Of a stretch of DNA of 60,420 nt, positions 20,302 to 29,295 are shown in pieces. This stretch comes from Burkholderiaceae bacterium. Lineage in GTDB: Bacteria > Pseudomonadota > Gammaproteobacteria > Burkholderiales > Burkholderiaceae_D. Position numbers and translations under genes: made by a program. The notes under the pieces are model-generated. The model was not told the DNA's origin. It did not search any database and worked only from the letters and a program-made list of their open reading frames with translations. Position 1 is the stretch's first letter. Each line of letters starts with the position of its first letter. The DNA lies in the NCBI GenBank assembly GCA_023653025.1, contig JAMNXS010000009.1, forward strand, positions 1 through 60,420, given 5' to 3'.

Positions 20302-20356
20302 GATAGGGCTTCAGGGAAAAATCCCGCCCATTCTAACGGACAGTCACGGATCGCAG

Positions 20357-21085
20357 TCAGGCATCCAACGCTTGCCAGTGGCCGCGGCGCAGCGCCTCGA
20401 TCGGATGGAAGTTGACCTTGTAGCGCATTTTCTCGCTGTCGGCGATCCAGTAGCCGAGGTACACATAGGGCATGTTCAGCTGGCGCGCCTGCTCGATCTG
20501 CCACAGCACGTTGTAGGTGCCGTAGCTGGCTCGCGGCTGGTCGGGATCGAAGAAGGTATAGACCGACGACAGCCCGTCGTCGAGCACGTCGATGATGCTG
20601 ACCATCTGCAGCGTGCCCTGCGCATCGCGGAATTCGACCAGCCGCGTGTTGACCTTGCTCTGCAACAGGAACTGCGCGTACTGGTCGCGGCTGTCCTGGT
20701 CCATGCCGCCGCCGGCATGACGGACCGACTGGTAGCGCAGGTAAAGCTCGTAGTGCTCGTGCACATAGGCGAGGCGCGATACCGACGTGGCGAGGTCGCC
20801 ATGCTGCTTCCATGCGCGGCGCTGGCTGCGGTTGGGCACGAAGTCGGCAGCGCGCACCCGCACCGGGGTGCAGGCCTGGCAGCCGTCGCAGTAGGGCCGG
20901 TAGGTGAAGATGCCGCTGCGGCGAAAGCCGTTCTTGACCAGCTCGGAGTAGACGTCGGCGTTGATCAGGTGCGACGGCGTGGCGACCTGCGACCTCGCCT
21001 GCCGGTGCTCGAGGTAGCTGCACGGGTAGGGGGCAGTCGCATAGAACTGCAGTGTCGAGAAAGGCAGGTCCTTAAGATGAGTCAT
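20357..21085 (-). CDS. bpt: aspartate/glutamate leucyltransferase (Bpt / Ate1-like)
   Basis: A 242-residue tRNA-protein transferase of the bacterial N-end rule pathway, adding Leu to proteins with amino-terminal Asp or Glu. The cysteine-rich start [12 protein letters not shown] and [16 protein letters not shown] (about residues 64-79) are family hallmarks, as are [20 protein letters not shown] and [14 protein letters not shown]. It starts 9 bases after aat, the other N-end rule transferase. Confidence 0.95.
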   Translation of the reverse strand: MTHLKDLPFSTLQFYATAPYPCSYLEHRQARSQVATPSHLINADVYSELVKNGFRRSGIFTYRPYCDGCQACTPVRVRAADFVPNRSQRRAWKQHGDLATSVSRLAYVHEHYELYLRYQSVRHAGGGMDQDSRDQYAQFLLQSKVNTRLVEFRDAQGTLQMVSIIDVLDDGLSSVYTFFDPDQPRASYGTYNVLWQIEQARQLNMPYVYLGYWIADSEKMRYKVNFHPIEALRRGHWQALDA

Positions 21086-21094
21086 TCAAACAAT

Positions 21095-21880
21095 TTACAC
21101 TGATCCCGGGGCGGCTTGCAAAGCTTTGTTTCCGGCATTTCCGTCGAAGAATCCGTCGCCCAGCAGCCGTGGTTTCCAGACGGCGATCGGCGGCTGGGCC
21201 AGCGCGCTGCGCATCCGGCGCAGGAAGTCGGCGCGCGGCATCGGGCGCGCGCCGAGCGAGGCCAGATGCGAGGTCTCCTGCTGGCAGTCGATCATCTGCA
21301 CGCCTTCGCCGCGCAGGAAATGCACCAGATAGGCCAGCGCTGCTTTCGAGGCGTCCGGCAGCAGCGCAAACATCGATTCGCCGTAGAACATCCGCCCGAG
21401 GCCGACGCCGTAGGCGCCGCCGACCAGGCGTCCCTCGAACCAGAGTTCGGACGAGTGCGCGTGGCCGAGCCGGTGCAGCTCTCCGTAGCCATCGACGATC
21501 TGCGGCGAGATCCAGGTACCGGCCTGGTCGGGACGGGGCGCCGCGCAGGCGCGCATGACCGCCGCGAAGGCGCTGTCGAACCGCACCTCCCACGGGCCGC
21601 CGCCGGCCATGCTGCGGTCGATCTTCTTCAGCGTCTTGCGCAGGCTGCGCGAGACACGGAAATCGGCCGTGTGCAGCACCATGCGCGGGTCCGTGCTCCA
21701 CCAGAGTATCGGCTGCTGTTCGGAAAACCACGGGAAGATGCCGTGGCGGTAGGCGTCGAGCAAGCGCGCCGCAGACAGGTCGGCGCCCGCCGCCAGCAAG
21801 CCGGGGGCGCCATCCCGCTCGGACAAGGCCGAAGCTGGGTCGGGAAAGGGTGTATCGACTTCAAGCCAGGGAATGGGCAT
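21095..21880 (-). CDS. aat: leucyl/phenylalanyl-tRNA-protein transferase
   Basis: A 261-residue transferase that adds Leu or Phe to proteins starting with Lys or Arg, marking them for ClpS/ClpAP. Diagnostic: [23 protein letters not shown] (about residues 50-72), [27 protein letters not shown] and [21 protein letters not shown] 21880 (MPIPWLEVD) is preferred over the in-frame TTG nine bases upstream. First gene of aat-bpt-pyrD. Confidence 0.95.
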   Translation of the reverse strand: MPIPWLEVDTPFPDPASALSERDGAPGLLAAGADLSAARLLDAYRHGIFPWFSEQQPILWWSTDPRMVLHTADFRVSRSLRKTLKKIDRSMAGGGPWEVRFDSAFAAVMRACAAPRPDQAGTWISPQIVDGYGELHRLGHAHSSELWFEGRLVGGAYGVGLGRMFYGESMFALLPDASKAALAYLVHFLRGEGVQMIDCQQETSHLASLGARPMPRADFLRRMRSALAQPPIAVWKPRLLGDGFFDGNAGNKALQAAPGSV

Positions 21881-22067
21881 CTTCACCAATTCGGTTGCTG
21901 TTCATGCACTTTCGCAGTGCAGGCAGACGCATGAAGGTTTTGGCAACAAGAAAAATTTAAATCAAATCAATTACTTGAGAATTTTTTCCAGAGCGCACAA
22001 TAACGGAACAATTATTGCTTGAAGGCAGACTTTTTCATTTTTCCTGCACACAAAAGGGGAGACCACC

Positions 22068-23270
22068 ATGGATGCCTTCCGCAGCGGCGCGGACAGCCTG
22101 TTCATTTTGCTCGGCGCGATCATGATTCTCGCGATGCACGCCGGCTTTGCCTTTCTCGAGCTGGGCACGGTGCGCAAGAAAAACCAGGTCAATGCGCTGG
22201 TAAAAATCTTAGTCGATTTCGCGATCTCGACCATCGCCTATTTCTTCGTCGGCTACGGCATCGCCTACGGAATCCATTTTTTCGGCAGCGCCGAGCTGCT
22301 CTCCCAGAAGAGCGGCTTCGAGCTGGTGAAGTTCTTCTTCTTGCTGACTTTCGCCGCGGCCATTCCGGCCATCATCTCGGGCGGCATCGCCGAGCGGGCG
22401 CGCTTTCATCCGCAACTGGTGGCCACGGCGCTGATGGTCGGCTTCGTCTATCCGCTGTTCGAGGGCATCGCATGGAACCAGAACTTCGGCATACAGGCGT
22501 GGCTCGAGGCCAGCTTCGGCGCGCCTTTCCATGACTTCGCCGGCTCGGTCGTCGTGCACGCGGTGGGCGGCTGGGCGGCGCTGCCGGCCGTGATCCTGCT
22601 GGGCTCGCGCCGCGGACGCTACACCAAGGACGGCGGCATGGCCGCGCACCCGCCGTCGAGCATTCCCTTTCTCGCGCTGGGCGCATGGATTCTGGCCGTG
22701 GGCTGGTTCGGGTTCAACGTGATGAGCGCGCAGACGCTGGACAAGATGAACGGGCTGGTGGCGATGAACTCGCTGATGGCCATGGTCGGCGGCACGCTGG
22801 TGGCTGTGCTGCTCGGCAAGAACGACCCGGGTTTTGCCTACAACGGCCCGCTGGCGGGGCTGGTGGCCATCTGCGCCGGCTCGGACCTCATGCATCCGAT
22901 CGGCGCGCTGGCCACCGGCGGTATTGCCGGTGCCATCTTCGTCTGGCTCTTCACGCTGACGCAGAACCGCTGGAAGATCGACGATGTGCTGGGCGTCTGG
23001 CCGCTGCACGGACTGTGCGGCGCCTGGGGCGGGATCGCCGCCGGCATCTTCGGCGCGCAGTCGTTCGGCGGCCTCGGCGGCGTATCGCTGCTGTCGCAGC
23101 TGGCGGGCACGGCGCTGGGCATCGTCATCGCCGCGCTCGGCGGATGGGTGGTTTATGGCGCGCTGAAGCTAATGGTCGGCATCCGCCTCGACGCCGAAGA
23201 AGAGTATGAAGGCGCCGACCTGTCGATCCACAAGATTACGGCGACGCCGGAGCGCGAGGTGAGCTGGTAG
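22068..23270 (+). CDS. amtB: ammonium transporter, Amt family
   Basis: A 400-residue channel-like ammonium transporter with eleven expected helices. The pore twin histidines are His164 (FAGSVVVHAVGG) and His313 (GVWPLHGLCGAWGG). Strong GGGGAGA ribosome-binding site before ATG 22068. No glnK gene is next to it, unlike the usual glnK-amtB pair, so PII control would have to come from elsewhere. The upstream 187 bases are AT-rich but no sigma-54 promoter could be found. With urease in the same window it suggests good use of urea-derived or external ammonium. Confidence 0.93.
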   Translation: MDAFRSGADSLFILLGAIMILAMHAGFAFLELGTVRKKNQVNALVKILVDFAISTIAYFFVGYGIAYGIHFFGSAELLSQKSGFELVKFFFLLTFAAAIPAIISGGIAERARFHPQLVATALMVGFVYPLFEGIAWNQNFGIQAWLEASFGAPFHDFAGSVVVHAVGGWAALPAVILLGSRRGRYTKDGGMAAHPPSSIPFLALGAWILAVGWFGFNVMSAQTLDKMNGLVAMNSLMAMVGGTLVAVLLGKNDPGFAYNGPLAGLVAICAGSDLMHPIGALATGGIAGAIFVWLFTLTQNRWKIDDVLGVWPLHGLCGAWGGIAAGIFGAQSFGGLGGVSLLSQLAGTALGIVIAALGGWVVYGALKLMVGIRLDAEEEYEGADLSIHKITATPEREVSW

Positions 23271-23336
23271 CTCCAAGGCGTTGCTGGTAGCTCCGAGGCG
23301 TTGCTGGCGGATGTCGCTGCGCCCCATCCGCCCTGC
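23263..23336. repeat. 20-bp tandem duplication and a decayed dispersed repeat after amtB
   Basis: GCTGGTAGCTCCAAGGCGTT at 23263-23282 is repeated at 23283-23302 with one base change, followed by a third partial start; the first copy contains the amtB stop codon. Directly after, 23306-23336 is a diverged member of the GGCGGATTTCGC...ATCCGCCC repeat family. A further 9-bp perfect stem (23365-23391) precedes the Nudix gene end. Confidence 0.75.
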
Positions 23337-23392
23337 GGCAATGAAAATCGGAACCGGCCAGACCGAGGCGGCCCGGCAACCTGGCCGCCTCG

Positions 23393-23959
23393 CTACCGCC
23401 CCAGGCTGCGGCGGATGTCGAGGCAGTGGACGCCGAACGGCTTGCCCTCGCGCAGGGCGGCGAACTCGCTGAAGAACAGCTTGAGCGTGTGCGAGACGGT
23501 GGGAAAGGCGATGTCGTCCCACGGTATCTCGTCTTCGGCGAACAGCTTCACCTCGAGGCTCTCGGTGCCCGCCTCGATGTCGAGATCGAGCAGGCGGGCG
23601 CGGTAGAACAGGTGAACCTGATGCACGTGCGGTACGTTCAGCAGCGTGAACAGGCCCTGCAGTTCGACGCGCGCGCCGGCTTCCTCGAGCGTCTCGCGTT
23701 GCGCCGCTTCTTCGCTGGTCTCCTCGTTTTCCATGAAGCCCGCCGGCAGCGTCCAGTAGCCGCGCCGCGGCTCGATCGCGCGCCGGCACAGCAGCAGCCG
23801 CGGCTGCTCGCCCTGCATCCAAAGCGGAATGCTGCCGATGACCATCTTCGGGTTCTGGTAGTGGATCGTGCCGCAGTGGCCGCAGACGTGACGCAGGCGG
23901 TTGTCGTCTGCCGGCATGGTGAGCGACACGGGTTGTCCGCAGTCGGAGCAGAAATTCAT
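23393..23959 (-). CDS. Nudix hydrolase with amino-terminal zinc ribbon
   Basis: A 188-residue hydrolase of nucleoside-diphosphate-linked compounds. The Nudix box GX5EX7REXXEEXG is complete (GFMENEETSEEAAQRETLEE, about residues 76-95, followed by AG). The start carries a zinc ribbon, CSDCG and CGHCG, plus the HYQNPKMV strand, as in the NADH pyrophosphatase-like group, though shorter than NudC. Start 23959 (MNFCSDCG) puts the zinc ribbon at the terminus, as usual. Substrate not determined. Confidence 0.9.
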   Translation of the reverse strand: MNFCSDCGQPVSLTMPADDNRLRHVCGHCGTIHYQNPKMVIGSIPLWMQGEQPRLLLCRRAIEPRRGYWTLPAGFMENEETSEEAAQRETLEEAGARVELQGLFTLLNVPHVHQVHLFYRARLLDLDIEAGTESLEVKLFAEDEIPWDDIAFPTVSHTLKLFFSEFAALREGKPFGVHCLDIRRSLGR

Positions 23960-24053
23960 CGTTAGCAGGGGCAGTCGGCAGCCAGTGCCGCGATTGAAAG
24001 ATGCCGTCGAGTGTAGCATTCGGCGACTCGGGGCATTTATCTGCATTCAGTGT

Positions 24054-24082
24054 TTGCATCGCTCGACCATACCCGCTATACT
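24054..24082 (+). promoter_or_regulatory. sigma-70 promoter of the initiator tRNA gene
   Basis: TTGCAT (24054-24059), exactly 17 bases, TATACT (24077-24082); transcription would start a few bases before the tRNA at 24096. Confidence 0.85.
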
Positions 24083-24095
24083 TTCATTCTTCAGA

Positions 24096-24172
24096 CGCGG
24101 GGTGGAGCAGTCTGGCAGCTCGTCGGGCTCATAACCCGAAGGTCACAGGTTCAAATCCTGTCCCCGCAACCA
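24096..24172 (+). tRNA. initiator tRNA-fMet (CAU)
   Basis: A 77-base cloverleaf with encoded CCA end. Acceptor arms CGCGGGG and CCCCGCA leave the first C unpaired against A, the C1-A72 mismatch that marks initiator tRNA; the anticodon stem has three consecutive G-C pairs (CGGGCTCATAACCCG). The T arm reads AGGTTCAAATCCT. Single copy in the window, with its own promoter and terminator. Confidence 0.97.
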
Positions 24173-24183
24173 GACAAAGAGAA

Positions 24184-24216
24184 GGGTCCGGTGTTACTCC
24201 CGGACCCTTTTTGTTT
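24184..24216 (+). terminator. rho-independent terminator of tRNA-fMet
   Basis: An 8-bp perfect stem GGGTCCGG/CCGGACCC (24184-24191 with 24200-24207), loop of 8, then TTTTTGTTTT. Confidence 0.92.
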
Positions 24217-24236
24217 TGGCGGCGGGCGATGGGCGA

Positions 24237-24265
24237 ATGACAATCGCGGCGAACTCCCCTATAAT
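24237..24265 (+). promoter_or_regulatory. strong sigma-70 promoter with long leader to scpB
   Basis: ATGACA (24237-24242), 17 bases, TATAAT (24260-24265). The next gene, scpB, starts at 24491, so the message would have a leader of about 218 bases. No convincing riboswitch or leader peptide was recognised in 24272-24490. Confidence 0.75.
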
Positions 24266-24490
24266 CCGGCGCAACGCGAATCCGCGCGCAGCGCACAGCT
24301 TTGCTGCCCCACGGCCGATCCGCGAGTCTTACCGGCGCACAGCACGCCAGCGACCACAGAAAAAATTCCACAAGCCGGTCCCTGGTTCGCCAGCATCACC
24401 ACACGACGGATATTCGCCTGCGGCGTCCTTGATGCAGGCCCCGATTTTGAGCTGTTCACTGCAACCAAACGCGCACTTCACGAATCGTAG

Positions 24491-25408
24491 ATGAATACAG
24501 TTGAGGCGAAAAAAGTCCTCGAGACGGCACTGCTGTGTGCCCATGAGGCGATTGCGATCAATGAACTGAAGAAATTGTTCACCGGCCAAGGTGACGAGCA
24601 GGAGGGCGCGCTCGACAGCGACGCGATCAAGGCGATCCTCGAAGAATTGCAGCAGGAGTGGACGGAGCGCGGCATCGAGCTGGTACGTCTGTCGAGCGGC
24701 TGGCGCTTCCAGAGCCGCCCCGAGATGAAGCCCTTCCTCGACCGCATGAATCCGGAGAAGCCGCCCAGATACACGCGCGCGACCCTCGAAACACTGGCCA
24801 TCATCGCTTACCGCCAGCCCGTGACGCGCGGCGACATCGAGGAAATCCGCGGAGTCGCGGTGAACTCGCAGACCATCAAGATGCTGGAAGACCGCGGCTG
24901 GGTCGATGTGATCGGCCATCGCGACGTGCCGGGACGTCCGGCGCTGCTGGCGACGACGCGGCAGTTCCTTGACGATCTCGGCCTGTCTTCGCTCGACGAG
25001 TTGCCGCCGCTGCAGCAGGTGGGGCAGCAGAACCTGCCGGGCGGCCCGGAGAACGCGATGGAAGCGATGGAGCAGAACCTGCAAGCCACGCTGGATCAGG
25101 CATCGATCGACTTCGTCGGCACCGATGCCGAAGCGGCCGGCGCACTGGCCGTATCGGTTGCCGTCGCCGAAGTCGATATTGACGTCGATATCGATGTCGA
25201 TGTCGATGTTGATGTCGATGTCGATGTCGATGTTGATGTTAATGCCGGCGCCGACGGCATTGACGACATTGACGAACGAGGTCCGGCCGGAACGGACGAC
25301 GAGGTTTCCGGACAACAGCCTGACCAAGGCGGCGATGCCCGCGCCGATACCGGTGCGCCTGACGAAACCCAGCCCCTAGCAAAACATGACAGTCCACAAC
25401 CCGAATGA
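24491..25408 (+). CDS. scpB: segregation and condensation protein B with acidic repeat tail
   Basis: A 305-residue ScpB. The conserved tandem winged-helix domain covers about residues 1-190 ([79 protein letters not shown]). ScpB pairs with ScpA and SMC in chromosome condensation. After that comes a non-conserved tail of about 110 residues including a Val-Asp repeat of twelve dipeptides. scpA is not adjacent. It overlaps the next gene by 23 bases. Confidence 0.93.
   Translation: MNTVEAKKVLETALLCAHEAIAINELKKLFTGQGDEQEGALDSDAIKAILEELQQEWTERGIELVRLSSGWRFQSRPEMKPFLDRMNPEKPPRYTRATLETLAIIAYRQPVTRGDIEEIRGVAVNSQTIKMLEDRGWVDVIGHRDVPGRPALLATTRQFLDDLGLSSLDELPPLQQVGQQNLPGGPENAMEAMEQNLQATLDQASIDFVGTDAEAAGALAVSVAVAEVDIDVDIDVDVDVDVDVDVDVDVNAGADGIDDIDERGPAGTDDEVSGQQPDQGGDARADTGAPDETQPLAKHDSPQPE
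25172..25243 (+). repeat. hexanucleotide microsatellite inside scpB
   Basis: Twelve imperfect GTCGAT-type hexamers (variants GATATT, GATGTT) encode a run of Val-Asp and Ile-Asp dipeptides. Unit changes keep the reading frame, so length can vary without breaking the protein. Confidence 0.9.
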
Positions 25409-26954
25409 CACCCCGCTGATGCCCGCCGTCGATAACGGCGAGTCCGCCGCGCCGAGCGCTGCCGCGACCGAGGCCGACGGCCCGGGCCAGGAAAAGAAGA
25501 ACGCCCGTCGCGGCGTGCGTGGACCGCGATCTCTGCGGCGCGCGCGCGGCAGCGAGCGTGTCGACGGCACGCCGCACGACGGTGCCGACGGCGGCGAGCC
25601 CGCGGCGAAGGAGGGCGAACGCGCCCGAGGCAAGCGCCAGGGCGCGGGCCGGGAACCGGGGGCGCGGCAAGGACGTAACGCGGGCCAAAACACGGGCCAA
25701 AACACGGGCCGCAGCGCAAGCCAGAGCGCGGGCCGGAACGCGGGCCAAAACATGGGTCGGGGGAACGGGCAGGGCCGGGACGGCAAGGCGCGGCCCGCCG
25801 CGAAGCAGGGGCAGCGCAAGCCGGATGCCGATGCCGACGCGATCTTCAGCCTCGTGACTTCCGGTGCCTTCGACGAGGCCGTGGCCGGCGACGACAAGCA
25901 GGGCCGCGGCCGTCAGCAGAAGCCGGCACGCCGCGATCTGACCGCCGACGACGATGCGCCCAAGCTGCACAAGGTGCTGGCCGAGGCCGGCCTCGGCTCG
26001 CGGCGCGACATGGAAGAACTCATCATCGCCGGCCGCGTGTCGGTCAATGGCGAGCCGGCGCATATCGGGCAGCGCATCCTGCCGACCGACCAGGTGCGTA
26101 TCAACGGCAAGCTCATCCAGCGCAAGGTCAGCACCAAGCCGCCGCGCGTGCTCGTTTATCACAAGCAGGCCGGCGAGATCGTCAGCAGCAGCGATCCCGA
26201 GGGACGCGCGACGGTCTTCGATCGCCTGCCCGTCATCAAGACGGCCAAGTGGCTGGCCGTCGGCCGTCTCGACTTCAATACTGAAGGCTTGCTGCTGTTC
26301 ACGACCTCCGGCGACCTCGCCAACCGCCTCATGCATCCGCGCTACGGCATCGAGCGCGAATACGCAGTGCGCACACTCGGCGAGCTCGAGGAGGGCATGC
26401 GCCAAAAGCTGCTGTCGGGCGTGGATCTCGACGACGGCCCGGCGAACTTCAACAAGATCGCCGACGGCGGCGGCGAGGGCGTCAACAAGTGGTACCGCGT
26501 CACCATCTCCGAGGGCCGCAACCGCGAGGTGCGGCGCATGTTCGAGGCGGTCGGCCTGACGGTCTCGCGCCTGATCCGCACTCGTTACGGGGCGCTGACG
26601 CTGCCGAGCAACCTCAAGCGCGGTCGCTGGGAAGAACTTGACGAACACGCGGTGCGCAACCTGATGGCCGCCAGCGGGCTGGAAAAGCCCCGCCAGGGCG
26701 CCGCCAAGGGAAAGGGCGCCGGACCGGGGCAAGGCCCGGCCGCGCGCAATGGCAACGCGGCACAGGGGCCGAAGCGCCCGCGCCAGCCGGATCCGCTGCA
26801 GACGGCGCTGGGTTTCCCGACCGCGGGCAAGGGTGGCCGTCCGCAGCAGCGCGGCGGGCAGCAGCGCCGCGCGAATGCGAACGCTGCCGCCGCCGTCGGC
26901 GTCTGGACGCCCGACAGCTTTGGCATGGGCCAGCGGCGCCGCTCGCGCGGCTGA
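25386..26954 (+). CDS. rluB: 23S rRNA pseudouridine synthase (RluB-like) with long low-complexity arms
   Basis: A 522-residue protein, about twice the length of E. coli RluB. The catalytic core lies at about residues 195-425: S4 RNA-binding domain ([20 protein letters not shown]), then the RsuA/RluB catalytic domain with [14 protein letters not shown], Asp near residue 296, and [15 protein letters not shown]. The first 190 residues are Arg/Gly/Gln/Asn-rich with near-identical GQNT units, and the last 95 are Gly/Gln/Arg-rich. These arms look like disordered RNA-binding tails. It starts inside the end of scpB (23-base overlap). Target position in 23S rRNA is inferred from family. Confidence 0.9.
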   Translation: MTVHNPNDTPLMPAVDNGESAAPSAAATEADGPGQEKKNARRGVRGPRSLRRARGSERVDGTPHDGADGGEPAAKEGERARGKRQGAGREPGARQGRNAGQNTGQNTGRSASQSAGRNAGQNMGRGNGQGRDGKARPAAKQGQRKPDADADAIFSLVTSGAFDEAVAGDDKQGRGRQQKPARRDLTADDDAPKLHKVLAEAGLGSRRDMEELIIAGRVSVNGEPAHIGQRILPTDQVRINGKLIQRKVSTKPPRVLVYHKQAGEIVSSSDPEGRATVFDRLPVIKTAKWLAVGRLDFNTEGLLLFTTSGDLANRLMHPRYGIEREYAVRTLGELEEGMRQKLLSGVDLDDGPANFNKIADGGGEGVNKWYRVTISEGRNREVRRMFEAVGLTVSRLIRTRYGALTLPSNLKRGRWEELDEHAVRNLMAASGLEKPRQGAAKGKGAGPGQGPAARNGNAAQGPKRPRQPDPLQTALGFPTAGKGGRPQQRGGQQRRANANAAAAVGVWTPDSFGMGQRRRSRG

Positions 26955-27002
26955 CGGAGTTTCGATGTTCCTTGTTTGATAACGTCCCGGTCGGGTTTTG
27001 CG

Positions 27003-27031
27003 TTGCAGCGCAAGGCCCGATCGAATATAAT
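27003..27031 (+). promoter_or_regulatory. sigma-70 promoter of the rimP-nusA-infB operon
   Basis: TTGCAG (27003-27008), 17 bases, TATAAT (27026-27031). Transcription would begin near 27038, giving a leader of about 180 bases before rimP that contains two hairpins. Confidence 0.8.
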
Positions 27032-27110
27032 CAGGGACTTAACAAGGCCGTCGGTGATTCGCTTGCGTGTTGATTCGCTGCGGATCCTGTCAGGCGGGGA
27101 GCATAAGAAG

Positions 27111-27135
27111 ATGGGCAGATGCCCATTTTTTTTTT
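27111..27135 (+). terminator. leader terminator 1 upstream of rimP
   Basis: ATGGGC/GCCCAT stem (27111-27116 with 27121-27126), four-base loop AGAT, directly followed by a run of ten T. It is a textbook intrinsic terminator placed between the promoter and rimP, so it must be read through or regulated. Confidence 0.85.
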
Positions 27136-27146
27136 GGCGAAACGAT

Positions 27147-27167
27147 CGCCCTCGGGAGGGCGGTTTT
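27147..27167 (+). terminator. leader terminator-like hairpin 2 upstream of rimP
   Basis: CGCCCT/AGGGCG stem (27147-27152 with 27157-27162) with a CGGG tetraloop, followed by GTTTT. Second of two tandem hairpins in the leader; weaker T tract than the first. Confidence 0.6.
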
Positions 27168-27220
27168 CCTCCCGCTGGTTGACGGATCGGGCGGATTCGA
27201 ACGGGATGGAGTGAAGGCTG

Positions 27221-27694
27221 GTGCTGCACGCGCTGATTGAAAAAACCGTGACCGGGTTGGGGTATGAGGTGGTCGATGTCGAGCAGGCCGCGCGCGGCCT
27301 GCTTCGCGTGTACATCGACACGCTGCCCGCAGAAGACCGGCCGGTGACGGTCGAGGATTGCGAAAAGGTCACGCACCAGCTGCTGCATGTGCTGACCGTC
27401 GAGAACGCCAGTTACGAGCGGCTCGAAGTGTCGTCGCCCGGGCTCGACCGCCCGCTGAAGAAGCTGGCCGATTACGCGCGTTTCGCGGGGCAGGAGGCGG
27501 TCGTGAAGCTGCGCATGGCGATGCCCGGCGCGGCCAACCGCAAGTCGTTCCAGGGCGTGCTGCACGAGCCCGACGGCGAGACGCTGAGACTCGAATTCGA
27601 GGGAAATGAAGGGCCGGCGATGCTGGAGTTTTCGCTGGCGGAAGTGGACAAGGCACGCTTGGTGCCCAAAGTGGATTTCAGGAGCCGTAAATGA
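27221..27694 (+). CDS. rimP: ribosome maturation factor RimP
   Basis: A 157-residue factor for 30S subunit maturation. Seen: [20 protein letters not shown] at the start, the conserved [19 protein letters not shown] (about residues 62-80) and the SH3-like carboxy-terminal domain. GTG 27221 is the start, with GGAG eight to ten bases upstream. First gene of rimP-nusA-infB; its stop overlaps the nusA start by 4 bases. Confidence 0.95.
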   Translation: MLHALIEKTVTGLGYEVVDVEQAARGLLRVYIDTLPAEDRPVTVEDCEKVTHQLLHVLTVENASYERLEVSSPGLDRPLKKLADYARFAGQEAVVKLRMAMPGAANRKSFQGVLHEPDGETLRLEFEGNEGPAMLEFSLAEVDKARLVPKVDFRSRK

Positions 27695-29250
27695 GTCGCG
27701 AAATTTTGTTGCTGGTCGACGCGCTGGCGCGTGAGAAGAACGTCGACAAGGAAGTCGTTTTCGGCGCGCTCGAGCACGCACTGGCCCAGGCCACCAAGAA
27801 ACGCTACGAAGGCGAGGTCGACATTCGCGTGTCCATCGACCGCGACAGCGGCGAGTTCGAGTCCTTCCGCCGCTGGCACGTGGTGCCGGACGAAGCCGGC
27901 CTGCAGCTTCCCGACCAGGAAATCCTGCTGTTCGAAGCCAAGGAGCAGATCGACGACATCGAGGTCGACGACCACATCGAGGAGCCGATCGAGTCGGTCG
28001 AGTTCGGCCGCCGCTTCGCGCAAGACACCAAACAAGTCGTCCTGCAGCGCATCCGTGACGCCGAGCGCGAGCAGATCCTGGCCGACTTCCTGGCCCGCGG
28101 CGACGCGCTGGTGACCGGCGCGATCAAGCGCATGGAGCGCGGCGACGCGATCGTCGAGTCCGGCAAGATCGAGGCGCGCCTGCCGCGCGACCAGATGATC
28201 CCGAAGGAAAACCTGCGCATTGGCGACCGCGTGCGCGCCTACATCCTGCGCATCGACCGCAATGCGCGCGGCCCACAGGTGATCCTGTCGCGCACCGCGC
28301 CCGAGTTCATCATGAAGCTGTTCGAGCTCGAGGTTCCCGAGATCGAACAGGGCCTGCTGCAGATCAAGTCCGCGGCGCGCGACCCGGGCGTACGCGCGAA
28401 GATCGCGGTATACACCAGCGACAAGCGCATCGACCCGATCGGCACCTGCGTCGGCATGCGCGGTTCGCGCGTGCAGAGCGTGACCGGCGAACTCGGCGGC
28501 GAGCGCGTCGACATCGTGCTGTGGTCCGACGATCCCGCGCAGTTCGTGATCGGCGCGCTGGCCCCGGCCAACGTGTCGTCGATCGTCGTCGACGAGGACA
28601 AGCACGCGATGGACGTGGTGGTGGACGAGGAGAACCTCGCGATCGCGATCGGCCGCGGCGGCCAGAACGTGCGCCTGGCGTCGGAGCTGACGGGCTGGCA
28701 GATCAACATCATGACCGCCGAAGAGTCGGCCGACAAGGCCGCTTCCGAGACGGCGGCGATCCGCGGGCTGTTCATGGAAAAGCTCGACGTCGACGAGGAA
28801 GTCGCCGACATCCTCGCGCAGGAGGGCTTCTCCACGCTGGAAGAGATCGCCTACGTGCCAATCCAGGAGATGCTCGAGATCGAGGCGTTCGACGAAGATA
28901 CCGTCAACGAGCTGCGCAACCGCGCCCGCGACGCGCTCGTCACCGAGGCGATCGCGTCGGAAGAGGGGCTCGAGGGCATGGACGAGGCGCTGGTCCAGCT
29001 CGACGGCATGGACCGCATCACGGCCGGCAAGCTGGGACTGGCCGGCGTGAAGACGCTCGAGCAGTTCGCGAACCTCGCGTACGACGAGTTCGGCGCGATC
29101 CTCGCGCTGTCGATCGACCGCGCGCGCCAACTGATTGATGAAGAATTCAAAGATGTGACAGACGATGAAATGCGGCTGATCGATGCGAAATACGACGACC
29201 GCGCCAAGGCACTGCAGGCGCGCGTCTGGAGTGTCGCAGAGAGCAAGTAA
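27691..29250 (+). CDS. nusA: transcription termination/antitermination factor NusA
   Basis: A 519-residue RNA polymerase-associated factor. Domains in order: amino-terminal domain (about 1-125), S1 (about 135-200, [17 protein letters not shown]), KH1-KH2 (about 230-345, with [14 protein letters not shown] and [17 protein letters not shown]), and two acidic helix-hairpin repeats at the end ([36 protein letters not shown]). NusA acts on terminators, so it is a plausible regulator of the two hairpins in its own leader. Confidence 0.97.
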   Translation: MSREILLLVDALAREKNVDKEVVFGALEHALAQATKKRYEGEVDIRVSIDRDSGEFESFRRWHVVPDEAGLQLPDQEILLFEAKEQIDDIEVDDHIEEPIESVEFGRRFAQDTKQVVLQRIRDAEREQILADFLARGDALVTGAIKRMERGDAIVESGKIEARLPRDQMIPKENLRIGDRVRAYILRIDRNARGPQVILSRTAPEFIMKLFELEVPEIEQGLLQIKSAARDPGVRAKIAVYTSDKRIDPIGTCVGMRGSRVQSVTGELGGERVDIVLWSDDPAQFVIGALAPANVSSIVVDEDKHAMDVVVDEENLAIAIGRGGQNVRLASELTGWQINIMTAEESADKAASETAAIRGLFMEKLDVDEEVADILAQEGFSTLEEIAYVPIQEMLEIEAFDEDTVNELRNRARDALVTEAIASEEGLEGMDEALVQLDGMDRITAGKLGLAGVKTLEQFANLAYDEFGAILALSIDRARQLIDEEFKDVTDDEMRLIDAKYDDRAKALQARVWSVAESK

Positions 29251-29295
29251 GCGGTCGGAACATCATCACAACGCGTCACAAGAAAAGAGGATTGA

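Noticed and set aside
21890-22067. Sigma-54 promoter or glnK upstream of amtB
   Set aside because: No TGGCAC-N5-TTGC match with correct spacing and no glnK frame in the gap.
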